Shown here piece after piece: positions 1 through 8,022 of a stretch of 10,610 bases of DNA. The translations under genes and the position numbers were made by a program. The stretch is from positions 1 to 10,610 of the forward strand of contig MDYQ01000434.1 of assembly GCA_003024175.1 (NCBI GenBank). Reading direction: 5' to 3'. Under the pieces are notes generated by a model. The model did no database searches. It saw only the letters and a list, made by a program, of their open reading frames with translations, and was not told the origin of the DNA. The stretch's first letter is position 1. Every line of letters starts with the position of its first letter. The DNA comes from Planoprotostelium fungivorum (taxonomy: Eukaryota > Evosea > Variosea > Cavosteliida > Cavosteliaceae).

Positions 1-79
1 AGAGGGGTTGATTTGGCTGCGTCTCATGACCTAAAATATTGTAGGTTTAGCAAGAGAGGACTCGGAACGATTGAAGAGA

Positions 80-1045
80 ATGGATGAAATATTATCCGCA
101 AAAGACACTATTAGCGTTCCATTGTATGGTATGGGCTCTACTGTCTGCAAAGCAATCTTGGCAACTGTGAAGCTGACCCTCACCAAAACTATTGACGAAG
201 ATGTGCAGCTGGATCCTGAAAATGCAGTGAGCACGTCTTTATCTACATCATTGGTCACATCATTCATCCATACAGGCCAAAATGTACACAACATATGATC
301 TTCCAAAGGGGAAACACTCTGAGGATGCTATAGCGGCAGCTTGTACACATCTTCAGAATGAGCTGACCAAATTTGGAGTCCCTTTTGGGATAGATGATTT
401 TGAGATACGCGCGGTTTCTACAACAACCTTATGGGATAATATTAAGCTGGGTAAATTCATATTATCAGGCGGCACAGACGCTGTAATTGTCCCAGGAAGG
501 GTTAGTTTTCTCATGAAGGATTAACACTTATATATAGGTAGATGACGCGTCAATCATACGCCAGCTACGAGTCGTGGTTGAATTCAAGGACGAGGAAAAG
601 CTGAAATCAACTGACTCTCAGTGCATTGGAGAGCTACTATGTGGTCTGGCTACGTCAGAGCATCTGGTACTTGTTGTCAAGACAGACCTTAAGACACGCT
701 TTGATTTTTGGACCCCAAAAGACGGCTCCTACTCTGTTTGGAGGTAAGTAGAATTTTGGATTTTAATGCATAAGTAACCCCATTGAGTCATCAAATACAC
801 ACGTAATTTATTGATGTAGGTGTTCCAACATGCAAAAAGCCATGCAGCACATCTCTCAATTTCTGTTGAATTCATCTAAGCTTGCACTTTTCCGTGAGCT
901 CAATATGGATCTACCTGAGCTCCGCGCCATGAAGCAAGTTCGCACAGCCTATGATGGAGGCGTTGTTGAAGATATGCTCAATATTATCCCTGACCTGCCC
1001 AAAGAGGAGAGACTTCCATACTATGTGGAGATGATGTATTCATGA
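80..1045 (+). CDS. PD-(D/E)XK nuclease-like protein, four exons
   Basis: The exons are 80-226, 276-500, 538-743 and 820-1045, with introns of 49, 37 and 76 nt. All introns are GT...AG and the joins keep frame, giving 267 residues from the ATG at 80 and ending in TGA. The core resembles a PD-(D/E)XK nuclease: GGTDAVIVP (Asp117) lies before the strand RVVVEFKDE (Glu139-Phe-Lys141, an ExK motif), then a helix QCIGELLCG (Gln152, Glu156) and a second strand HLVLVVKTD. The N-terminal 100 residues look helical. I do not recognise the exact family. Nuclease-fold domains of this kind occur in eukaryotic Crinkler/RHS-type effectors, restriction-like proteins and some mobile elements, but no such label is proved here. 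The start is uncertain: the frame stays open upstream of 80 to about 44, just after a possible acceptor (ttgtag at 39-44), so an earlier exon may lie outside the window. No signal peptide is seen from the ATG at 80. Confidence 0.7.
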
Positions 1046-1196
1046 TATAAAGATATGATCATTTATCCTATTACTTTCACGCAAATGTAGACTGGTGCAT
1101 GATCACGTGTTGACAGAAAAAGTGAGATCAGCTGCTTAGCCAGAGTTGGTTGGAACGTGTTCAACACGCAAAATTTCACCTGAATTCATTACATAA

Positions 1197-1388
1197 CTTA
1201 CATATCCTGATGCTAAATATGAGAAGTACAAGATTATACCATATAGTGGATTGAGAAACTCAGCATATGAGAAAGAGTTCAATGCAGGACACACCAACAG
1301 AGCAGCAGTGCTAAGACCACCTCTTGGAATGAAGATACAACACCTGCCTAAAGGTATTAGAGAGTATGTAGGAACTCTAGTGAATTAA
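1197..1388 (+). other. Orphan open frame, possible decayed element
   Basis: This is a 63-codon open frame without an initiating ATG near its start. It opens just after a TAA at 1194 and ends at TAA 1386-1388. The product is basic and protein-like (for example YEKYKIIPYSGLRNSAYEK, then AAVLRPPLGMK). No family is recognised. No good acceptor immediately precedes it, so it is more likely a fragment of a former gene or transposable element than an exon of the gene ending at 1045. Chance openness cannot be excluded. Confidence 0.25.
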
Positions 1389-1396
1389 GGACCTGC

Positions 1397-1463
1397 AGAG
1401 ACATAAAAATTTGTGTCTCTGTCTTGTCTTGCAATTTTTGGATCTGTCTCGACAAAAAATTGC
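1397..1463. repeat. Two adjacent inverted repeats with A/T cores
   Basis: The first palindrome pairs AGAGACA (1397-1403) with TGTCTCT (1414-1420) around taaaaatttg. The second pairs GCAATTTTT (1431-1439) with AAAAATTGC (1455-1463) around a 15-nt loop. TGTCTC and TTGTCTT words recur through 1411-1470. The cluster directly follows the orphan frame ending at 1388. It could be the end of a decayed transposable element, a hairpin-forming terminator-like structure, or only low-complexity sequence. No target-site duplication was identified. Confidence 0.5.
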
Positions 1464-1474
1464 TTGTCTTAGAG

Positions 1475-1864
1475 CTAACAGCATATAAGAACAAGAAGTG
1501 CTTTTAACGCTTTTTGACTCGGTAAGCTTACTGTGGATGCACACCCCAGTTGGGAATTTTTACTATAGGATGGAACTGCCTTGATTATCAGTGGAGAGAT
1601 CACATCCTCAAATGGGGATCCCACAAGCCATCCAAAACCATTAAAACAAACTGGAATCAACCACAACTCAAGTGATGTATCACTGATGATGTTCAATACC
1701 AATAAAGTTCCCCCAACAAAGCGCGATATGGAATTCGTGTTATGATTGACACAAGTACCAGGTGGCAAAGATCCCTGCAGTAGTGAGATTGCGCAAGAGA
1801 TATTGCCTTTAAGTGCTACAGTCGTCACCTTCACGTCTCTGTGGACACTGTTCCCTGGTACCAT
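1475..1864 (-). CDS. Hypothetical protein, 129 residues, doubtful
   Basis: This is an uninterrupted minus-strand frame from ATG (1864) to TAA, closed upstream by an in-frame TGA four codons before the ATG. The product is rich in aliphatic residues (for example FVGGTLLVLNIIS and LELWLIPVCFNGFGW) with a few cysteines, which could be beta-strands of an extracellular protein or a weak membrane segment. No family is recognised. A 78-codon frame overlaps on the plus strand, so part of the openness may be composition. It could also be a remnant linked to the broken G8 locus next door, but nothing shows that. Confidence 0.25.
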   Translation of the reverse strand: MVPGNSVHRDVKVTTVALKGNISCAISLLQGSLPPGTCVNHNTNSISRFVGGTLLVLNIISDTSLELWLIPVCFNGFGWLVGSPFEDVISPLIIKAVPSYSKNSQLGCASTVSLPSQKALKALLVLICC

Positions 1865-2054
1865 GGAAATGGGTCAGCTTCCTATTTTCAATGATGAAAA
1901 TGCTCGCTGTACCGCACATAACAGCAGAATTGAGCTCCCGCGCTGTCACTGTTCGATATCCTCAAGATCTGAACGACAATAGCGGATTCTGAACCGGCAT
2001 ACAGCGAGTCAGTTCTTCCTTCTGTGCAAAAGCATTCGATCCAGCGGAACAAAC

Positions 2055-3701
2055 ATGAAAGGGGCAGCTATTCTCCTTCTCCTATGTATTACAGCCACTC
2101 ATTGAGCGCAGGATCCAGCGTGAACATCCAATCTAACCAGAGAGTGTTGCTCGACCAGGCTCCGTCTTTCATAGACACAATCACTGTCCAAGGAACTCTC
2201 GCCTTTTCAGACAGGTCTCAGGAACTTCTGACCACTGGCTTAGTCATTGCTGCCAATGGACCCCTCATCGCCGGCACGATCGACTGTCCCATCACTCAGA
2301 AGGTGATTCCTTCTGGCAACGAGGCTGATGGATGCGTCAGGTGATCATCACCCTGTGTGGTGCACCTCCTAGACCTCGAGATGCGACCACACTGGGAACG
2401 GAAAGCGATCCTTGGGTTGGAACGCTCAAGTACGGATCAAAAGGTCTCGTCGTCAAAACGGGAGGAGCCATCCAGATGTTCGGATGCAAGAGTGGTCCTA
2501 CTTGAACGAAGTTGACTGCCACAGCACGTGCTGGACACAAGATCTTGCGCCTTCAAGATGCTGTCTCATGGAGAGTGGGCGATCACCATCGCTTCTTCCG
2601 ATTACAGCGAGGTCAGCCTTCTATATCCATCCTATTTCACGTCCTTACCTTCGACAGTATTTCGACATCAACAACCAGGATCAAGCAGGAGCGCACTATC
2701 AGACGTACATGACTGGTCAAGGCGGTAACTTTCCCGACCAGAGTGAATATGCCACGGTAGCCGCTGTGGCAGATGGTGGTAAGACGGTCACTCTCTCGTC
2801 TCCTCTCCGCTATCTTCACTGGGGTGTATGGCCAGAAACAGCCGAAGTCGGGTCGTTCCATCCGCAATGAGATTTTCTGATGATCATCAGGCTTCTGACC
2901 AGGAATATCGTGGTCAGGGATGATGAGGCTTCCGCTAACACCTTCTTCGGTGGTCATTTCATCACTCGCAGCGAATTCGGTGATCTCAGGTGTAGAATTC
3001 ACCCGGATGGGACAGATGACGGTTCTGGGGAGATATCCGATCCACTTCCATTTAGCCAGAAATACCAGCGGTGCATACATCATAGACACTTCCATCCACA
3101 CCAGCTACCAACGTTGTATCACCATTCACAGTGAGCCCTATACCTTTTGGGATGAGAATCGGAGACGGTAGTGAGCAAGGGAACATTCTGGACAGTAATT
3201 TAGTCATCTGGTCCAGACCAATGAACGACAGCTACCTCCTTGTCCCTTCAGACAACAGACCTTCTTCTGTTTGGATCACCAATCCCAACAACACCTTCAC
3301 CAACAACGGTGCGACGGACTCGAGTCATCTGATATCTGGCAGCCGTATCTTCAGCGTACATTGGATACTGGTGGGTGATGCCCACGAAGCCAAAGGGACT
3401 CAGTGCGGTGGAATATGCCAATGTCAACCTCTTCCCCAGAAGGATTGCCTGCCATCTCTTCGATAACAACATCGCACACTCCATCTTCTTCTTCGGTCTC
3501 ATGATCGATGACATGGCCACACCCGATGATCAGCTGGAGAGCACCGCTTGGATGCCTCAACAGGTGCAGTCATGATCCTCTGAACGAAGAGATCTCTCAT
3601 CAAGCACTGTCTGAAGACGCGATCAGCCACCTTACGAATATTACCACGATGCAATCAACGTGGAGATGTCCAGATTCACGGCTTGGAGAACCCGAAAGGG
3701 T
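2055..3701 (+). pseudogene. Broken 5' half of a G8/PbH1 (CEMIP-like) secreted protein
   Basis: It begins with a secretion signal, MKGAAILLLLCITATH (2055-2102), followed at once by TGA. The G8 domain then reads in another frame (SSVNIQSNQRVLLDQ...). Downstream come conserved blocks of the CEMIP/TMEM2/PKHD1L1 superfamily: a TKL..TA...G block then W-R-V-G-D, ITIASSDY, LRYLHWG, LLTRNIVV, GGHF, GVEFTRMGQ, GRYPIHFH, RCITIHS, VWITNPNNTF, GYWWVMP and FTAW. Plausible introns are 2303-2340, 2612-2657, 3324-3354 and 3569-3616. Lesions that introns do not explain: a frame change after the signal (~2103); TGA at 2503-2505 where the family has Trp (PT*TKL); frameshifts at ~2581, ~2850, ~2875-2890 and ~2965-2980; and a deletion with frame change at ~3135-3170. 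The frame ends at ~3701, well short of the family C-terminus. Known members are secreted or membrane-anchored, and CEMIP and TMEM2 take part in hyaluronan turnover; the role here is unknown. Annotating it as a working multi-exon gene would need implausible splicing. Confidence 0.75.
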
Positions 3702-3705
3702 GGAA

Positions 3706-5750
3706 CTGAACGAATCAGAGAGTGGTGGGATTTTGTAGGTCACCTAATGTCCACTGGTACGAGTTGACGGTGAAATCGGCAACGTAACGGTCGGTCACAA
3801 AGACATAAGCCTGCGGTTGTCAATATAGGGTAGGCGGCTACGATGGATGCACTCACTCCGTCGTTGGCTGACACATTTAACATGGGCTCCCTGGCCACAG
3901 GCAGCATAGCGTAGAATTCGAGAGCCTTGTACTGTCCCACGGGGAGAGGTCACAGCAGGTGAGACTAGAACGACAGAATCGAAATGACAAGAGACAGGTG
4001 ACAGTCAACATGGACCAAGTGACCGAGATGAAGGAAGATGAATTCATCCTCACGAGGTGACTCCCATCGAATCATCCATGAACTGACCGATGTACAGACT
4101 GTATGGTCAATCTCTCATTGACACTCTGCTGGTAGGCAGGAGTCACCTCCACAGAACCAACGGGTTTCTCATCGACAGATCAACCAATGTGATCCGAGAG
4201 TCAACTGACGTCTCTTTGGAAACAGGGGTGGTGTCTCGACAGACGGCCTTCGTAGCAGGTGTCCACTTGTCTCAATCGGTCAGTGACTCAATCTGGACTG
4301 ATGAAGGTCTTCGATTCCCAGTCTAAATGATAGATCACCTGTACTGCTGGTTCATATACACATGGACACTGGCCCAAGGGTTTTGTAAACGAAGCTCTAA
4401 AACAGGAGAGCCGCACGGTTGGTCTGCAGTGTACGAAGAGTTCCACCTGTAACAGTCACCATCGCGATGATGTGCACTGACTCTTAATCCAAAGTTATCG
4501 TATTGGAGTACCCTCTGGGCGGCTGAAGTCCAATTGTAAAGGCCAGTGTAGTCATAGTCAGGGTTACACATGTTGAAGCCACTGACTCCCTGGGGGACAC
4601 GAATATCGGAAGGGTTCAGAGACATCAACTGACCTCCCAAGCCGTTGCTACCGTCTGCGACAGCCACGGTTACGTACAGTTTTCCCAGGACCAGCAGCTC
4701 CCACACGTTTCGAGCCAATTTGATGTTGTCAGAACTTCCTGTCGTACCCGAGCTGAAATCAGCCACTTTGACACCCTTTTCGTCCTCAAACTTCATCAGA
4801 GCGTAAGCACCACTGTTGTGGTACGCCTGGTAGGAGAGTGTGGGCATTCCGGTGAAACTGACGGGGTACACTTGCACGAAGATGGTGCCGTTACCACTGC
4901 TCCGTCCCGTGGGATTTGCATTGCACGGTAACAAATCTGCTCGGTAGAGATCGGAGCTGAGTGCCCTGGGAGTAAACTTATTGGGAACCTTCTCCCGTCA
5001 GTCATTGCATCTTCACGAGACTTACCGTGATGGGACCGTGAGTACACCCACGCTGACAAGAAGCTGTGACGCGGATTCCACTATTGGAGTAATCTGGGGA
5101 TGGACTGCTGACCTGCTGTTGTATGACACCCATCTGATGGCAACCCCAAAATTTTTCGATTGGTCACCATCATGGAGCAGGGTATATCCAGACATCTCAT
5201 ACCCAGAATTTCCAGTGAAGAACGTTCGATTTCGGATGCGTACGGGTTCACTGTTGATGAACGTTCCACCGATCAATTGGTTTCGAATCAAGCGGAAGGC
5301 AGAAGCGTCGGAGCCTCTCATTCCACCAGACTCCGTGTATTCCGTAGACGTGAAGATCTCGAAAGTAGGATTGACCACTACAGTCTGACCTCCCTATTCA
5401 TCCAATCAGAGGTCATCCATAAGAAAGAACACGATGAGCTCACAGCATCGTACGGCATGACACCACCATGCATGCGGTAGTAAGGAGTACCGATGGTCAA
5501 CCAAGAATCAGCTAGTGTGTACTTCCAGCCTGGAAGAGGTGTACCAGGATTCGATGTCCATCCCAGGAAATAAGTGTCGCTGACAACCTGGACGTCTCAG
5601 CCGAGTTCTTTAGAGATGTTCTCACCTGCGAATTCAGAGTGAAGGTAGCCATCTGTCCAGTCTCCGGTAAACATCGCGAGTCCAAAAACAGGTGGGACAT
5701 CTAGACCATTTCCCCTGAAAGCACTGGGAGTGACCACGGATTTGAGAACC
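3706..5750 (-). pseudogene. Inverted middle/3' part of the G8/PbH1 protein
   Basis: Read on the minus strand this carries family blocks expected after those of the plus-strand half: VVSDTYFLGWTSNPG (the 'S-x-F-V-G-x-S-x-N-x-G' block), MHGGVMPYDATVVV plus NPTFEIF (the 'G-x-x-x-YDGP-x-x-x-x-x-x-TF' block), SDASAFRLIRNQ and LLHDGDQSKNF. Inferred exons: ~5745-5626, 5595-5444, 5384-5026, 4965-4339, one starting near 3950 and ending at 3842, and 3810-3744. Inferred introns: 30, 59, 60, (unresolved), 31 and 38 nt. The longest open stretch is 199 codons (4934-4335), with potential N-glycosylation sites. It either stops at TGA 4337-4335 or splices at 4338. Between about 3950 and 4335 no single exon chain is convincing. 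The last exons (LEFYAMLPVAREPMLNV, then AYVFVTDRYVADFTV and NSYQWTL) resemble a beta-sandwich carbohydrate-binding module. There is no start codon or signal peptide of its own, which fits a displaced internal segment. An alternative is a separate convergent gene. Confidence 0.6.
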
Positions 5751-5751
5751 C

Positions 5752-5894
5752 TTCGCTTTGGTCAGAACTCCAACCTCTACGACGTCAGTATCCTCATCGA
5801 TCAAGTTCGTCTCGTATCATGCTTTGCAATATCCACCACCACCGTGGTCCCCAATTCTCCTCAGTACACTCCGTCTTTCTGTTCCCCCAGATAA
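5752..5894 (+). pseudogene. C-terminal tail of the split G8 gene (carbohydrate-binding-like)
   Basis: A plus-strand frame reads LRFGQNSNLYDVSILIDQ then VRLVSC and runs to TAA at 5892-5894. The pattern LRFG...YDV...ID-x-V-x-L is typical of the last strands of galactose-binding/CBM-like beta-sandwich domains. It has no usable upstream plus-strand exon, because 5444-5745 codes on the other strand. If the inverted block is turned back, the minus-strand end ...NSYQWTL would lie directly before this tail and complete the domain. The frame continues open to the left to about 5650, so its left boundary is approximate. An antisense frame over 5736-5805 is also open, so coding on + is inferred from motif quality. 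Confidence 0.5.
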
Positions 5895-6021
5895 GCCTTT
5901 TCCGTCTATATAAAGACTCATACAGCAGATCAAATGTGTTCGATTCAATTGTCTACGCCATACCACTGATGCAACGCAATCGCATCCACATGCAAAAGGG
6001 TCGATTAGGATGGGAGCGACT

Positions 6022-7124
6022 TTAATGAATTAAATGGCACGATACGTTCTTGTCCCAGGAGCCAGTGTACAATCTTCCCTTCCTCGTGTGATCCCAAATG
6101 ATGGATCGGATGCTATTCTGGTGGTGGTACTGATTCTTCTCCTCCCATACTTTGTTGTGGTGGTATATTGTCAGTCTTCCGTTGTCATTTCCCACGGCCA
6201 GAGACTCTCCGTCCACAGAGAATCTCACCACCCGATTCGGTCTCGATGACGTCACGGCGTGATTGAACAGGACCTCGTCCGTCTTTCTTAAATCGTACAC
6301 CCTCACGAATGATCCAGCACCGCAGAGAGCCAGAAGAGGTGATGAGTGAGTGCTGATGTCACAGCTGTACAGAGCCTTCTCTCGTCAGTCTGGAATGCAT
6401 GGGTGAGGTAATACCTCAGAGGAAGATAGACTCTGGGTCTCACGAGCAGTGCGAACGTCCCACAGCTTGGAAGAGCCGTCGGTGGAACACGAGACGAACT
6501 CGTTGTCTGATTTCGGAACCCATCGAACGTGTTGAACGGCATTCAGGTGACCTGAGGCGATGAGAAACAGAGGAGCTGAGGTAGTGGAATCAATCACCAT
6601 TGAATGTCGTTTGAGAGTGAGGTGCATCTGTCCACAGTTTGATCCTGAGTTCGTCATCTCATCGTAACGCTGTGCTCTCACGTCTTATCATAACTTGCGG
6701 ATAGCAACAGTCCATTCGAGACTGCGATAGAAGATACCAGATCGTCGTGTTCGATTGACTTTCGTGTGGGGGAGCCCATCTTGACTGTCTTCCACAGTGA
6801 GACTGATCCATCATCGCCTGCATCTCGTGAGCAGAGGATGTATCACGAGATATCACCTCCGCAGACGAATCCCTTTCCAAAAAATGCAACCGATGTCACT
6901 CCTTCTGCTTGTGGAAGGATCTCCGGTTGTTTCTTGTTGTCTGCTGCGTCCAAAAAGACAACGCTGCCAGACCAATATCTTGGATCACTTTAGAACTCGT
7001 GGTTGTAACATCATTACCTTCCAAGCATATCACTTCCGGCGACAATGATTCTGCTACCATCGAGTGAGATGTCAATGTCCTCGACTCGTTTAGGGATGGA
7101 TGCCGTCCATACAGTCTCCATCAT
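6022..7124 (-). CDS. WDR77: WDR77/MEP50-like WD40 repeat protein, six exons
   Basis: The exons are 7124-7018, 6963-6857, 6817-6682, 6644-6598, 6551-6415 and 6378-6022, with introns of 54, 39, 37, 46 and 36 nt. They give 296 residues. The product is a beta-propeller with WD-type strands ending SVSLWK, TIKLWTD, SSKLWDVR, RVYDLRK, LTIYHH and a final GSWDKNV. Likeness to WDR77 (the MEP50 subunit of the PRMT5 arginine methyltransferase complex) rests on order and local matches: a short N-terminus METVW, an early GSVVFLD block like the human GSLWLF, EHDDLVSSIAV against human EHDDIVSTVSV, FVSCSTDG..KLWDVR against FLSCSEDN..LLWDTR, and a matching C-terminal WD-x-x-V. In that complex the propeller binds PRMT5 and helps present histone and Sm substrates. 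The start has two adjacent ATGs (7124 and 7121), closed upstream by a stop. The last intron uses a gag acceptor. Another WD40 family member is possible. Confidence 0.8.
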
Positions 7125-7253
7125 TCTGATCAAGATCCAGAAATGCGATGATCATCACAACCTCGACGTTGTAGACCAAGAAATCGTGGTGGAACAATTT
7201 TTTTCATTGAAACAGAACATCATCGAACCCTGAACGCACACATACACACAGAA
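7125..7253. promoter_or_regulatory. Bidirectional promoter, WDR77-like / VPS37
   Basis: 129 nt separate the two divergent start codons and must hold both 5' leaders and both promoters. A CA-rich stretch (cacacatacacacagaa) lies directly before the VPS37 ATG. No TATA box is evident. That the segment is regulatory is inferred from gene arrangement only. Confidence 0.5.
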
Positions 7254-7900
7254 ATGTACCCTGGACAACAAGCGAGACCACCCATACCAGCGAAGCCATC
7301 AGCATTATCGAACACGAGTCACACCCCGCTGCCCACGATTCCAAGCACTTTTCAAGAGCTGGAAACGAGAACGTGAGTCGAATAGGATGATTGTATCTCA
7401 CACGACATAGAGCGAGCGAATTAGCAGTTCTTCTCAACGATGAAGTGGAGTACGACACTTTCTTCAATTCTCTGTCGTGCGTGCAGACGATGAAACAAGT
7501 TCGCGATGATCTGCGAACCAAAAACGAAGAAGTAGCGAGTGAGTGAGATCACGTGGAATAATTCTGATGTTGTGAAGAGAGAGGATTATCGAAGGAGAGT
7601 GAGCTGGAATTATTACAAAGGGAGATCATGTCGAGACACCGTGTCATCAGTGAGAAGAAGGCAATTCTGGAGGGTAAACTCCAGAAGCAGCAGGAGATCA
7701 TGAAGCAATTCTCGACAGCCTCCATGATCAACAACTTGGAGGTGGCCGCAGGAGAGGCAGAGAGATCCTCAGATCGTACGGCAGAACAATTTCTCAACGG
7801 CACAATCGATCAAAAGACATTCATACAGAACTTTATGCAGGAGAGGAAGCTCTTCCACCTTCGATCGGCCAAGAAAGAGTCCTTGATGATGTCAAGATAA
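7254..7900 (+). CDS. VPS37: VPS37, ESCRT-I subunit (Mod(r) domain), three exons
   Basis: The exons are 7254-7372, 7411-7538 and 7584-7900, with introns of 38 and 45 nt (GTGAGT donors, acceptors catag and agagag). They give 187 residues ending in TAA. The N-terminal 30 residues are Pro-rich and probably disordered. The Mod(r) domain follows: FQELETRTASELAVLLND, then FFNSLSCVQTMKQVRDDL, then a long charged coiled coil (RLSKESELELLQREI to KQQEIMKQFS). The C-terminal helix (FLNGTIDQKTFIQNFMQER, then KLFHLR) matches the family's conserved end. VPS37 helps form the ESCRT-I stalk with VPS23/TSG101, VPS28 and an MVB12-type subunit, and sorts ubiquitinated cargo into multivesicular bodies on endosomes. 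The length is short for the family but complete. It is convergent with RBM22, 122 nt between stop codons. Confidence 0.9.
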
Positions 7901-8022
7901 AGGAGCATTGTATCGTCCTATTTCCTACACCACTAGCCACGTGTTCTGATGGAAATTATGATCAACATCTACACCCGTTCAATCACACAGAGCGAATCAA
8001 CTCGTACGATTTTATATGAGAA

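Larger units (their letters stand above)
1046..2054. other. Gene-poor stretch between nuclease-like gene and G8 locus
   Basis: About 1 kb lacks a convincing gene. It holds the orphan frame at 1197-1388, the inverted repeats at 1397-1463 and an unrecognised minus-strand ORF at 1475-1864. From 1865 to 2054 I see nothing identifiable. A TTCGA-containing stretch near 1950 does not fold as a tRNA. The sequence is AT-richer than the genes to the right, at least to about 1480. Confidence 0.5.

Noticed and set aside
1940-2000. Possible tRNA because of a GTTCGA T-loop-like string
   Set aside because: No matching acceptor, D-arm or anticodon stems could be found around it.
2820-2867. A 48-nt intron (GTGTAT...aatgag) that would restore frame in the G8 gene
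   Set aside because: It would remove GRSIRNEI, which aligns with the family's 'G-R-x-I ... R-x-E-V' block before LLTRN, so a frameshift is the better explanation.
2951-2972. A 22-nt intron restoring frame between TFF and VISGVEF
   Set aside because: It is shorter than every other intron here and would delete the conserved GGHF motif.
4981-5388. 135-codon plus-strand ORF
   Set aside because: It is antisense to a minus-strand exon (5384-5026) carrying family motifs and good splice sites.
4335-5750. Tectonic (ciliary) family assignment for the minus-strand segment
   Set aside because: GNSGY is only superficially similar; the Cys-rich tectonic N-terminus is absent and the block order fits the G8/CEMIP family.
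5907-5915. TATATAAAG as a plus-strand TATA box
   Set aside because: No plus-strand gene starts downstream; the next gene (6022-7124) is on the other strand and convergent. On the minus strand no start codon follows that leads into the inverted G8 block.
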